A DNA stretch of 64,000 bases from Eretmocerus hayati (Eukaryota > Arthropoda > Insecta > Hymenoptera > Aphelinidae). Position numbers and translations under genes: made by a program. The notes under the pieces are model-generated. The model made no database searches. It saw only the letters and a program-made list of their open reading frames with translations, and was not told where the DNA came from. The stretch spans positions 70,586,186 to 70,650,185 of the forward strand of contig CM056743.1 of NCBI GenBank assembly GCA_029851415.1, in the 5' to 3' direction. Shown here piece by piece: positions 43,719 to 54,599 of the stretch; the stretch's first letter is position 1, and each line of letters begins with the position of its first letter.

Positions 43719-44620
43719 TGTTCATGTAATGACAGAGAGTTTTTTCCTCTCCCCAGAGAACCCAAAATTCAAGCGTTATGCCACATCGAGTGAGATGCGG
43801 TGAGCTCTTAGTCTGTGCAATGATTATGAAGGCTTACCGGATAAGTTGATGAAATGGGTCTGAATGAGGTGGGTGAGGTCTCAGGCTAGTGGTAATGGAT
43901 TGAGAGGGAAAATTCGTCAATGATCGTTAACATCAGAGTCAAGATCAGAGTGAGACTCACGCATTACATGGGCAGCTACGTCAAAAAGCGAGGAGATGTT
44001 TCGAAAGGGAAATCGCTTGTATATATTTGGAAGATCATTCAGGTGCAGCGAGCCTTGCGTTATACAGGTGAGTCCCGCTGACGAAATAATCTCACCTTTT
44101 CTTGAGAGATAATGTTCTGAACGCAATCAATACCACATACGGCCAGGAATCAATCAGTAGACGTATGCATACTGTTCGCATATTAACAGAGAGAATTTTT
44201 TTGACCCAAGACACTAGTAATTGAATCGTCATCATATTACATCAAGGGACACACACCAATTTGCTAATTCACGCTATAATCATGAAAACTGGACAGATAA
44301 ACCAATGTATCGGATCAGGAAAGAATGAGGCGTGGTGAGGTTCCTGACTAAGAGCAATGAGCCAGGCGTGTATATTTGACAATGAATGTTCACATCAAAG
44401 AGAAGATGAAAGCGAGGCCTACGAATGACACGGCCGAGGCCTTTGGAAATCGGGTGAGCGTTTCGAAAGGGAAATCGTTGTATATTTTCGGACGAGTTTT
44501 CAGGTGTGGTGAGCATGGTGTTATTGAAACGAGGCTGACTAATGAATTTTTCTCGTCACCTCGCGAGAGCTGATTATTTGAGTGCAATCGTTACCACATG
44601 CGGTCGAGGATCGTTCAAGA
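43702..44620. repeat. Tandem duplication (~460-bp unit) between polymerase and OB-fold gene
   Basis: Two diverged direct copies, starting GTAGACGTGCGCACACTGTT (43702) and GTAGACGTATGCATACTGTT (about 44156). Both contain TTTCGAAAGGGAAATCG (43999 and 44461, offset 462). Each includes a short plus-strand ORF: 43920-44084 (54 codons) and 44376-44573 (65 codons), sharing VSKGKSL and a following aromatic/basic stretch. Could be duplicated small genes or a duplicated regulatory region. No homologue known. Confidence 0.6.
44376..44573 (+). CDS. Small ORF in tandem unit 2 (paralogue-like ORF at 43920-44084)
   Basis: 65 codons from ATG, basic N-terminus, centre RVSVSKGKSLYIFGRVF. The partner ORF in unit 1 begins MIVNIRVKIRVR and has GDVSKGKSLVYIWKI. 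Conserved peptide core in both units despite DNA divergence is mild evidence for coding. Function unknown. Confidence 0.35.
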   Translation: MTMNVHIKEKMKARPTNDTAEAFGNRVSVSKGKSLYIFGRVFRCGEHGVIETRLTNEFFSSPRES

Positions 44621-45117
44621 TGACGTGGGCATAAGATACCTCTGTTGATGGGTAAATATAGGTCTACGCATGAATGTAGAAAAGAAATCGAGGATGCTAG
44701 AGGATACATCTCCAACTGTGTTGGAGTGACTGACCTTGCTTCTATTGAGAAATGTATCTTATGATGACATGTGGTTTCTTTTTCCTCTGAACGCTCTCAT
44801 GACATGTAAAGGCGAGATCGATAGTTTTGAGGGTCAAAGATATCTCCCATGACCAAGTGTCTCGGAGTGAAGAAACTACCATTAGAAAATGCATGCTATT
44901 TATGACGTGGAGTTTATTTTTCTCCATGATATGATGATTCGTTTCCATTGCTATAGATTGGGGCCTCGGTCACCTCATCATGTTGGCTTTTCTTTCTCAT
45001 ATATTTTAGAGGTTACGTTTCGAAATTAGAAACTCGGAAAGATTGAGAGTTTCCCATCGGACGAGGGCACTATTACGCATCATTTTCAAACTCAAAGTGG
45101 TGGGCCAGGTGTCGGCT
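44621..45117. other. Intergenic, no gene recognised
   Basis: A possible third, strongly decayed tandem unit begins near 44640. Repeated words GAACGCTCTCATGACATG and TCTCATGAC-like sequences occur at 44770-44850. No open frame of interest. Confidence 0.3.
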
Positions 45118-45118
45118 C

Positions 45119-45127
45119 TGCTATAAA
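45119..45127 (+). promoter_or_regulatory. TATA-like box of the OB-fold-like gene
   Basis: CTATAAACG 35-40 bp before the ATG at 45161, followed by TAGTATCAGTTC, an initiator-like TCAGT at about 45149. Confidence 0.45.
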
Positions 45128-45160
45128 CGGTTGAAACCGCGTCTATAGTATCAGTTCAAA

Positions 45161-45511
45161 ATGTTCCGGCAGTTGAATCAAGTCGCGAGTCTACCTCCCA
45201 TCAGGAAGATCACGGACCTCAAGCAAGGATCGAAGTACCAAATCAAAGGTGGGAGGATAATCAATACCAGATTCGGCCCCGCTGTCGTTCTCGATCTAGA
45301 GGATAGAAGAGGAAGGTCTTTCTCAAGCTTCCTCCCCAAACCACGATCCGACCTTATCCGCTCAGATCAGCAGAGATATGGAAGGATTCTACGCAAAAAC
45401 GGCGGAGCTTCTCTATTGTATAAAGGAAGCGGGAAAATTGAGTTCATCGATGGAGAAGGAGGAGAGCATGCGGATGAGGACCCAGCTTCGTCATCTGACG
45501 AGGATCAATGA
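45161..45511 (+). CDS. Probable OB-fold-like ssDNA-binding protein
   Basis: 116 codons from an ATG behind a TATA-like box. ITDLKQGSKYQIKGGRIINTRFGPAVVLDLEDRRG looks like the strands of an OB fold, and a similar small protein (motif 'kY.i...r..T.fG..vll.le', then FLPK) is common in arthropod Mavericks. The C-terminus is acidic (GEHADEDPASSSDEDQ), as in ssDNA-binding proteins. It may coat ssDNA during strand-displacement replication. It overlaps or adjoins the spliced gene, whose frame is open from 45378 and has an ATG at 45513, 2 nt after this TGA. Confidence 0.6.
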   Translation: MFRQLNQVASLPPIRKITDLKQGSKYQIKGGRIINTRFGPAVVLDLEDRRGRSFSSFLPKPRSDLIRSDQQRYGRILRKNGGASLLYKGSGKIEFIDGEGGEHADEDPASSSDEDQ

Positions 45512-45512
45512 G

Positions 45513-47266
45513 ATGTTAATAAAATGTCTCTCCATCATCATTGAGAACAAGTTGGAGGGGAACGAACCCATCGAATTTAGGAAATCGAGCCGTCCCAAAT
45601 GCTGGATCGATATTTGTACGGAGGACGAAGATGAGTTCGTGGACGTGTGAGTATTAATTTCCTTCTTCACTGTATGGGTGTATGGTTCGATCGTATAAGA
45701 ATCTTCCATCATGTATTTACAGAGAGACGTGTGATGATGCTGTTGTACCCGGTGCTGTTGTACCCATCGCGGTCAACTCCCACGAAGATGGGTCAGATAT
45801 CGAAATGTGAGTATCATTTGTTGGTTCGGAAATCTAGAAGTGTGTAAGAATCAGTAGTGATATGACATTTCAACTTCCAGTCTAAAGAATGCAGAAACAG
45901 TTAGAGCCGAAGAAGAGCAAGAGGAGAAGCATAGGAACAGACCACGTAAAATGTAAGTGGTTCATGCTGCTCATATATGATGAGTTCCACGCCAAAGCGA
46001 CCTACGGAAAGGGGTCATCTCTCAGATTCTTTTTTAACCTTTTTCATTCGATTCTATGGCCCAAAATAGGAACTTTGGACCACCTATGGGGCCCAAAAAA
46101 AATTTCTCCTCTCCATTGCACGCACATCCGTCAATAGACCGAAAATTTATCGTGTAAAAATCGATGCTCTTTTATTCACGAAAATGGGAATATTTCGAGT
46201 TTTTAAATAGCTATCGATTAGCGGATTGCGGCATCTGAAAGGGCATGAAAGAACCTATCAAGAACGTTGTCGAAAATTCTTTTCCTGTAATTTGGGGGCC
46301 TCCTGGAGGCAAAAGAGTGTTTTTCACTAAAATGTTGATTTCTCAAAAAGCCAATTTTTTTATTTCCTTAAAATCACATATTTGACGTAAAATTTTGCAT
46401 TCTTTCGAAAAAAATGGGTTTCAGAGAAGTTTGGGGCGATCCAAGTGACTTATGAGCCATTTTTGAAAATGCGATTTTTTCGGTTTCAGAAAAAGGCAAT
46501 TTTCTGCGCATGCGCAGAAACGTAGACTCTCGGCGTCACTTTCAATGGAAAGCTGACAAAATTTCCTATGAAATGACTACCCGCAAAGTTGAAATTCATG
46601 CACTGAAACGCGATCTGCAAGGATTAATCATGTCGAACCAAAATCGCATGAAAATTCAGCCCATTAACGCCTTCGTGGCGCCTGCTGAGATGACACATTC
46701 ACGAGATCTTCCCGGGACTCAATTTTGAGTACGAAATTGACCTGAAGAAAATTCGGACCACATGGTTTCAACGTAAAATTGTATGAACTTAAGGGCCTCC
46801 AGGAGGCCCCCAAATCACAGAGAAGGAATTTCCGACAACGTTTTCGATAGGTTTTTTTATGCCCTTTCAGATGCCGCAACCCGCGAATCGACAGCTATTC
46901 AAAAACTCGAAATATTCCCATTTTCGTGAATGAAAGAGCATCGATTTTTACACGATAAATTTTCGGTCTGTTGACGGATGTGCGTGCAATGGAGAGGAGG
47001 AATTTTTTTTGGGCCCCATAGGTGGTCCGAAGTTCCTATCTTGGGCCATAGAATCGAATGAAAAAGGTTAAAAAAGAATCTGAGAGATGACCCCTTTCCG
47101 TAGGTCGCTTTGGCGTGAAATTCATCATATACCTCTGAAACAGTGGGTGATGTCGATAATTAACTTTTCCTCAATTTCTCGCTGTTTCAGGAAGCGTCAC
47201 ACTTTTGTGGAGAATAACACACGGATCCATTTTACGCGTCAATCTAAGAAGCGGCGATTAATTTAG
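45513..47266 (+). CDS. Four-exon spliced gene at the right end of the Polinton-like element
   Basis: Exon 1 ends at 45646 (frame open from 45378; possible ATG 45513). Introns: 45647-45722 (76 nt), 45807-45880 (74 nt), 45953-47190 (1238 nt). Exon 2 is 45723-45806, exon 3 is 45881-45952, exon 4 is 47191-47266. All donors are GTGAGT, GTGAGT and GTAAGT, acceptors TTTACAG, CTTCCAG and TTTCAG. All junctions keep one open frame ending TAG at 47264-47266. The product is acidic in the middle (EDEDEFVDV...HEDGSDIE), then RAEEEQEEK and a basic tail (TRQSKKRRLI) like a nuclear localisation signal. No family recognised. It may instead be the C-terminus of the OB-fold protein via a frameshift or extra splice. 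Confidence 0.65.
45976..47129. mobile_element. Palindromic MITE inside the last intron
   Basis: 1154 bp with inverted ends TATGATGAGTTCCACGCC and near-complement, arms of ~330 bp (CTCCTGGAGG near the inner ends), and TA at both borders (45974-45975, 47130-47131). Without it the intron would be about 82 nt like its neighbours. Tc1/mariner-type target preference. Non-coding; its 46510-46728 open frame is chance. Confidence 0.78.
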
Positions 47267-48127
47267 TGTGTGTAAGTTTCATGTATTCAACTCAATTCTA
47301 CTAACAGAATGTAATCTCGATCCTCAATAAATATAACTAACACGTATACAAAGAGTAGTTCAAATTATTATGGTACCTTTCCACACTATACTGATAAAAT
47401 TTCGATTTCTTTGTATACTACAGTAATGGAAGAAATTATTCGCAATCATTCAGTATTCATACAGATATTGATTAAATACTCTCATTCGACTCTGAATTTT
47501 ACAAAAAAATATGTTGAAATGATTTATTCAGCGATCAATAACGATCAAATAGTGTAGAGTCGGAACAGGAGATCAGGAGTATGTGTGATGTCGAGTACTA
47601 CACGACATCTTGTGAAGGATAGAGTAAGAATTCGAGAAAATCAAGATAATGAGTGGTCCTGCAAATGCGCAGGACGAGTGTGGATATAACAAGCGGGTGC
47701 CAGAAAGAAGGGGCAACTTGCACTTCTCCGATCTAAAACGGTGAGACAGGGGCAGGCGGTGATCCCTTGCTATCCTGTCTACAACATGCAGGACCGAGAC
47801 TTGCGACTTTTCCCCTCGAATTTCTCTCCACCGGTCCGGAAAACTGGCAACGCCGCTGTCGGTCTTGTGGAGGAAACTCGGGAAAACGGCAACACCGCGG
47901 CTACCAAAATCTAGCTCTGAGTCTCTGCTTTAGCAGCGGACCCACAACATCCCGTGAAAATGAGTATGAATGACACAGCCGGTCCCCTCCGCGTTGAACT
48001 TGTCAACTCCAAAGGGCTTCTCGTCCTTCTCTTCTCTCTTATTCTCGAAGATGGCGGTGGGCCCCGATCATGCGCAGCGAGCAAACTCGCCTCGCGTCGT
48101 CTGCTACATGGTTGAGTCGCGTGGTTT
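47267..48127. other. No gene recognised; right flank of the Polinton-like element
   Basis: AT-rich to about 47650, then GC-rich from 47690. AATAAA follows the spliced gene at about 47326 (CTCAATAAATAT), a plausible polyadenylation signal. No terminal inverted repeat found. Confidence 0.35.

Positions 48128-48186
<59 letters not shown>
48128..48186. repeat. (GA)n microsatellite
   Basis: About 29 GA repeats in a GC-rich neighbourhood. The serine/leucine-rich minus frame and Arg-Glu plus frame over it are artefacts. Confidence 0.97.
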
Positions 48187-48190
<4 letters not shown>

Positions 48191-51060
48191 CGAGAATGAT
48201 GTTGCTCACTCTGTCTGCTGCGCCACGACTCTGTCCCTAACTCGCCCCTTCTCGATATTCCTGCGCCCCTGATACTTTGATCTTGCGCGACCCGCTCGAA
48301 ACGGGCTGCGAAAGGAGATCTCACCACCCCCAGGTCCCCACCCACTCGCGATATGAATGAGGCCCATGCGCGCTCCACATCCGCGCATGTGCTGATGAAT
48401 TTTGCATCCCCAAGCGGACTAAATCAGAGCACGCGTACTCAGATGCATACTTGCCGCAATATTCTCGCTTGCGGTCGTTGCATTTTCTTTTGTCCACCCT
48501 CGCTTTTTGTAAAGGCAACTTCTACTGACGTACTCCCATTCTTCGAGATTAAAAACAAAAACCTAGTGTTAGTGTCCCACATCCACGAAAATTTATGCAA
48601 AAGCCAGACGATTACCGCTTACTGTTTATTTATGACCTCAGTCAAACTCTTAATTCTTCATTGTTAAAGTACCTCCCCATTTATCACGTACATGCACAGT
48701 GTTGCAATCGACAGCTTAGAAAGAAAGCCGAAATATGTCCATTTTAACATCAATTGAACCGCGAGTAAGCGAAAGAGTAATAAAAATTTCCCAATGACCC
48801 CGATTCTCATACTGATTCTACGAAATATGCATTCCTCTTTGAATTTCTTGACTCGAAATCATTGTCCATCCAGCAGCTGCGGCGATAAACTGGACAGATC
48901 GGTAAGAACCAAGGATAGTTTATAGCACCGCATCCGGGAAACTCGCGACCTCATTCCATTATCTCAATTCGAGACAAGGGAACCGACCCTTTGTTCATCA
49001 TCAGCTGCGCGATGTATCCCTGACAGAATGATTTCCTAACTTTAATTTACGATCAAATGAATCCACAAGAGCATTGTGAGCTTCAAAAATCAGAGCATTT
49101 GATTGTTCCGGGAGTGTGCGAGTACAAAGGTTCGAACTCGTCCTCGGATTGAGGAAATGCCACTCTATTGCATTTTTATTACCTACTTTAAAAAAACAGC
49201 TGTCTCTTTGTGCTCGCACGATCCCGCCAGCTCTGCTCCAAAATTGTTGTACTATTCGAAATATTATTCATATAACAATGTATGTATGTGTGTGTGTTTT
49301 CATTATTTTATAATTAATCATTAACTAATTCATGTGTGTGTGGGTCATGCCTGAGGAAAAAGGATGATCGAACAATTATTTGCAACATATCGTAGCACTC
49401 AATCAAAATTACTTCGAAGATAAGCAATATATTAATAGCAATAATTTTTGAGACAATTTCATAAGGAATAGGCTATGATAAATCATTATTCATGAACTGT
49501 CATCTATATGAGAAACATGCAAATATTTAAGCAAAATATTAGCCAGAAAATGTCTGGTTATTGAGCATTTGTTAAGCATTGTAGGCGCCACTCGTCGGGA
49601 ACCAAAAAACTCGATAGTTTCCAATTTTTGGCGCAAAGAACGCCACTTGCTGGGACAAGCTTATACGTCCCACCAGGCCCCTCTCCAAGATGTAGCCGCC
49701 CCCAAACTCTGAGACTCAACCCTCCTTCTAAACTCATGAATAGGGCCCACGCCCTTTCTATTGAAGTCAACTCCACTTCGGGCGTTGAGGCCCGGGCTAA
49801 CAAAAGAATATGAACACCAATTACAGGGCAAGATTCTACCCCGCCACTTAGCCCTTTTGTTGAGCTTTCCCTCTCCGGAAAATGCAGTTTCCGCCCAAAA
49901 ATCATCGGGTCTCCGCATAGAAGCCCGCTTTTCACTTTGCTCCTGGACCTCATCATGACCAGTCGAGCAGCTTTCTTTTCTCCAGTTTCCATCTCGTTCA
50001 ATTGCTGGACTTAGAATTTTTTTTTCTCTTCTACACGCGACGCGACAACCATCATCATTCCCATCAATCAACAAGTTTTGCACTACCTATCTCGGACCAC
50101 AAGCAGCCCTGCCCGCTACCCCCAGTTTATAGTTCTTTCCGGATTTTGACTGTTACCATTTCGGCACAACATCTTGGGGAGGATTTTCACCTGGAGTCAA
50201 TTGAGTCCGACATCGTGTAACGAGTGGGCCCAGGCACATTCAACGAAATAAACTTTTACATCACCATCAAAAAAGTAAGTCGTCTTCCTTTATATACTTA
50301 GTCATCTTTCAAAAATCATCGGTTCTGTAAAATCATTCTTATAGTTTCTTTGTGAAGTGGAATTCTTTTTTTTGAAAATATTTCTAGAACCGCGTCGCGA
50401 GTGAAGCGTGATTCGTGCAAGAATATTACACCTGAACTCACGTAGCTCCTAGTAACTGAGGGAGGAAAAATACTCGACAGATCGTCAGAGTTATTTTTCC
50501 AGAACCAGTTATTGAGGAGCTTTTTAGGTTCAAGTGTGAGGTGAATTCGCCGCAAGCTAGGTTTCCTGTGTTTTTCTTATTACCGCAATCTTGTATTTTT
50601 GAGCCATTCCTACGTTCAATTTTTTTTAGGAAACAAAAGTTTCCCGAGTCCTTGGGGTCACTCCCAGACTCAAAAATTTCAATTCGGCGTCAAAATTTAA
50701 TTGTAAATTAAAGTGCTTCCGATGTGACATATGAAAGAGGAAGCGTAAAGCCAGTGTAGGTATGGCTTGTGGTGTATCGATAGAGACAACGAGGCGAGTC
50801 AAGCATAGCCAGTGGAAGTGCATTCTATTGCATAATCCAGAGGTCTACATTATTTCCCGACTGTTATAAGAACGGTGTACATATGAATGAAAACGACGAG
50901 TCGAACTGGTGGCCCCTTTTACTCAGTTAGTTGAACCATCCTATATTTTCCGTCTCGAGCGAGAATAGTATATGGATAAGCGGTGGCCACTGGTCGAACG
51001 GCAGATGACTTTCACTTACTCGGTGAGGACTGACTTGTATTTTGTATCTCGCCGGAGACC
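48187..51060. other. No gene recognised (2.9 kb)
   Basis: Open frames 49558-50001 and 49661-50083 (-) and 48353-48667 (+) have no domain I recognise. A weakly similar GC-rich stretch (CATTCATGA-GGGCC context) occurs near 48350 and 49740, perhaps diverged copies of one repeat. Confidence 0.3.
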
Positions 51061-51064
51061 GATG

Positions 51065-52308
51065 TATATGTTACGAACCAAACCCGAAATCGTACACTTC
51101 GCGAACGGTACAGCCGATTCTGTACCATTCGCGAATGGTACACCACCATTTGTACCGAGCCCGATATTCCGGGTTTGGTACAGCAGACTCTTGTACCATT
51201 CGCGAATTGTACAGCCGCCTTGTACCGAGCTCGATTTCGAATTGCGCCATATGGCTCGGATCGTGTTCACAATTGAGAATTGTCTATAAATGATGATTAG
51301 CGTTTAAAATGATATGTATTGACGAGTTCAGTCAATAACAGGTAACGATCAAGCTTGCACAATGTATCCCGATAATACTATTCGTGATGAGTTCTACTCA
51401 AAATTAGGCGAACATCCGATAATTGTAAGTTCATAAAAATTGAGACAGAATGACGAGACCTTGCGAGGCTAATTAGTGAAATTGAGAAGAAATCATTCAA
51501 GACCTCTCTGGAATACTTACAGAAGATTGAAACAGTTTGACATATATATTGACTATTGTCGATATTCCTCGTCTAATCTTTTCAATGAAAATAGCACTGT
51601 AAGAAGAAATTCTCAAAGTCGGTAAAAATCGTACTGAATTGCAACAAACCCCCTGACCTTGTAATGTTAATATTCAGACAATGAGACTGATTTCGAGGAT
51701 TTCTTCGTACAGTGGGACGACGAAGTGAGATATCACATAGAAAGATCCGAAATCTACGATATACTGATGAAGTTTATCAAATGAAGACAGATTCACGATG
51801 AAACTGGGTTTGGCGATGTCCACAAGATGTATTATGTCATCAAAACAAGATACGCGAACATAACCCATGCAGTGATTCTAATGTTCATGAGAGTGACTGT
51901 CACGTGTGTAAGAATATTCTGTTTCACTTTTTGTGAACTTACAACTATCGGATGTTCCAAGAACATCTAATTTTGTGTTGAACTCATCACGAATAGTATT
52001 ATCGGGATCCAATGTGCAAGCTCAGTCGTTACCTGTACTTGATTGAACTCGTCAATACATATCATTTCAAACGCTAATCATCATTTATAGACAATTCTCA
52101 TTTGTAAACACGATCCGAGCCATTTGACGCGATTCAAAATCGAGCTCGGTACAAGGCGGCTGTACAGTTCGCGGATGGTACAAGACTCTGCTGTACCAAA
52201 CCCGGAATATCGGGCCCGGTACAAATGGTGGTGTACATTCGCGAATGGTACAGAATGGGCTGTACCGTTCGCGAAGTGTACGATTTCGGGTTTGGTACGT
52301 AACATATA
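51065..52308. mobile_element. Palindromic element with GTAC/CGCGAA hairpin arms
   Basis: Inverted arms of ~370 bp (51065-51430 and 51935-52308) around a ~500-bp centre. The arm tips contain several nested palindromes such as GTACCATTCGCGAATGGTAC. In the left arm ATG at 51361 begins a short frame to a GTAAGT donor (51424), and the centre holds an acceptor (TATTCAG, 51678) and an open stretch to TGA at about 51783, but the phases do not join. No transposase. Confidence 0.65.
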
Positions 52309-53112
52309 GATATACAGAGGGTACGAGTTCAGTGTCAGCTATCTTCCATTCGGTAAGCGGGACTCTCTTACATTTTCCATCTCTTACGAAGCTGATGAAT
52401 TTTCGTTATGGTAAGGTGAGCCATAGTGAGTGTATGTGTGTGTATATATATATACATCTACCGTATTCAACACTTTTTTTTCGGAACGGCCGTATTGAAC
52501 ACTTTTTGTGCGTATTGAACATCTAGCGTTTCGAACACTTGAATGGGAGTGATCATCAGGAATGATCCCATTATCACAGATGAGTGTGATGGAACCATTT
52601 CATGAACTTTGGCAGCCTTCGAATCTCCGTGGTCGAAATTTATAGTCAATTCCCTTCATTTTCAGGCATGATCGTATCCTCTGAGAAGAGTCTGGTGGAA
52701 CTATTCCATTGAATTTGGGCAGCATCCAAACCAATATGGTTGGTATTTATCGTCATTTTCCTTGGCCGATATTCTCACAAAGTCTATACGGTCGGTTTTC
52801 CGAAACGCTCCGCGACAATGTTGCACGTGCTCGTTCATTTTGGATCGTCAAAGCGACCTTGATGCAGTTCTTCTACTTTCCTGGGCCCAAAATCAGCAAG
52901 TATGCTTGCCATTCGGCAAAAGAGACGGTGATTTGCATACATTGTTGCGAGACGATATCAGAAACAGGCCGTAAGATGTTAGGCAAAAGGCGATCCCTCA
53001 CATATGAGACTGATTCTCTTTTTTTAAGCCTGATGAGGATTGTACAATAACTTTCGGAACGTCGCTGCGAATAGAAGAATCAGCCGGAAGAACCGATAGA
53101 ATCATCTGTTAA

Positions 53113-53330
53113 CAGTGAAACCCCGGTTAGGGGACACCTTGGAATAGCGGACACCTCGCAATAGCGGACACTTTTTGGAGCTCGATTTGATTTCCAGTGG
53201 TTCTTATGGGGCCGAACCCTCGGAATAGCGGACAGAGCAATAGCGGACAGAGCAATAGCGGACACCTCGCGGTAGCGGACAATTTCTACCCTTCAAATGG
53301 TCTTGTTACAGACAATTTCACCTCGCAATA
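53113..53330. repeat. Repeat with AATAGCGGACAC motifs (pogo-type end?)
   Basis: Starts CAGTGAAACCCCGGTTAGG and carries at least seven AATAGCGGACA-type words in direct orientation, including two GAGCAATAGCGGACA copies in tandem. Two more occur at 53833-53865. The CAGT start and GGACACC words resemble ends of pogo/Tigger-like elements, but no inverted partner end was found. Confidence 0.45.
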
Positions 53331-54525
53331 ACGGACATACCAGATTTTCTTCCTCAATCGATGTAGAATTACTGTCGTCAGGATTACTGTGACTTGAAAG
53401 TAGAGTTCGAATGGTAGTCAACACAATCTTTGTATTCTGTGGGAGACAACAGTACTGCTATTCACGAATACAAATCATTTTGTGACGATCGATTCATCGA
53501 AGATGTCCCTTGTATCTCTCACGCCGAAGCTCAAACCTATCTATCTTCATTGGAAGCTTTTCTTTGAATAATAATTCAATGTCTTGTTCGTCCAAAATAT
53601 CAGAGATCGAGTATGAGTTTGAAGAGGCTATAATTCATGAGCGAACAAAACAAACATCTATCTCTGACTATTCTTCGACGAAGTGACGATTCATTTGTGT
53701 ATGTTTTTGACGACTCTCAACAATGATGATAGTAAATTGAATATACTCTGATATGCAATGAGGTGTTTGAAGTCATTTTTCTATCCATGCATTAACATAT
53801 GAATGATAATGAACGAAATTTTGGAGGACCCTCGCAATAGCGGACACCTCGCAATAGTCCCGAATAGTCCCTATTGGAGGAACGCTTCCTCCCTAGCAAC
53901 GATTGTTGCAACTTCTCTTGATTAATTCTGACGTTTGAAAATTGGAATTCGAGATAGTTTCGTGACGAAGCAGATGAGTTGAGGTTGGCAAAAGTTCATC
54001 GATGATTCCCAGAATGGTGGTCATCTAAAAGTCGACAATACAACAGATTGAAATCATGCTGATAAATGGATGAGATATAAAACAGTTGATATCGCTAATG
54101 TGTATACGTCATCCAGTGGGACCTCCCTTTATCTATAGTGGGAAGGTGATTGCTGAGCTCGCTGTTGCTAGGTGACCTATGTCGACGTTGCCAAGCATGT
54201 CCGACTTTGCCGCGTGTCATGGCTGTATTGCATGAGGTCATAGCGTACGAACGGTCCATGGCCGTGCTGTTGTTGCCGATCATCCCCTCTGATTATAACG
54301 TGGCTGTTCCTCGAAGCCGTATCACTGCCACATGTATCTATGATCCTCATCTGGCTTGATGCTTATTCTCATTTCATGTATCCACAGCGTGCTTTAAAAT
54401 GACGAGTCCCAATCTAGGACTCCTAGCTTACATCAACAACGTGTTCTCAGCCCAACAGGTCGTATTACGGTGCTTCATCCCCGAAAGTGCGTGTAGGTGA
54501 CTAGTACACAAAAACATGTAGGACT
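53331..54525. other. No gene recognised
   Basis: Contains the second pair of AATAGCGGACAC words (53833-53865). Open frames 54095-54283 and 54150-54359 are mutual shadows without motifs. Confidence 0.3.
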
Positions 54526-54528
54526 ATA

Positions 54529-54596
54529 CCTATACATCAGCAACTATATAGCTGTACAACAGCAACTATATAGCTGTACAACAGCAACTATAGGTG
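54529..54596. repeat. Short tandem repeat, self-complementary unit
   Basis: About three copies of a ~23-bp unit ACAGCAACTATATAGCTGTA. The unit itself is an imperfect palindrome around CTATATAG. Confidence 0.85.
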
Positions 54597-54599
54597 TAT

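Larger units (their letters stand above)
30994..47266. mobile_element. Polinton/Maverick (adintovirus-like) element, at least 16.3 kb, defective
   Basis: The block contains the Polinton hallmark set: family B DNA polymerase, RVE integrase, packaging ATPase, adenain-like protease, double-jelly-roll major capsid and penton-like minor capsid, plus accessory genes typical of arthropod Mavericks (PLA2 protein, DUF8207-like, 'FIVKE' protein). Genes are tightly packed on both strands. Many are broken by one in-frame stop or a frameshift. The terminal inverted repeats and 6-bp target duplication expected for the family were not found, so the true ends are unknown. It could equally be named an endogenous adintovirus. 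Confidence 0.93.

Noticed and set aside
30215..48000. Polinton terminal inverted repeats
   Set aside because: Compared both flanks by eye and found no matching inverted sequence. The ends may be truncated or diverged, so none is claimed.
47911..48378. 155-codon minus-strand ORF
   Set aside because: Its middle is the (GA)n microsatellite, and the rest has no motif.
49558..50083. Two overlapping minus-strand ORFs (147 and 140 codons)
   Set aside because: They overlap in different frames and lack motifs. One or both must be chance.
51361..51784. Two-exon gene inside the 51-kb palindrome
   Set aside because: Donor and acceptor look good but the exon phases do not join into one frame. Recorded under the palindrome only.
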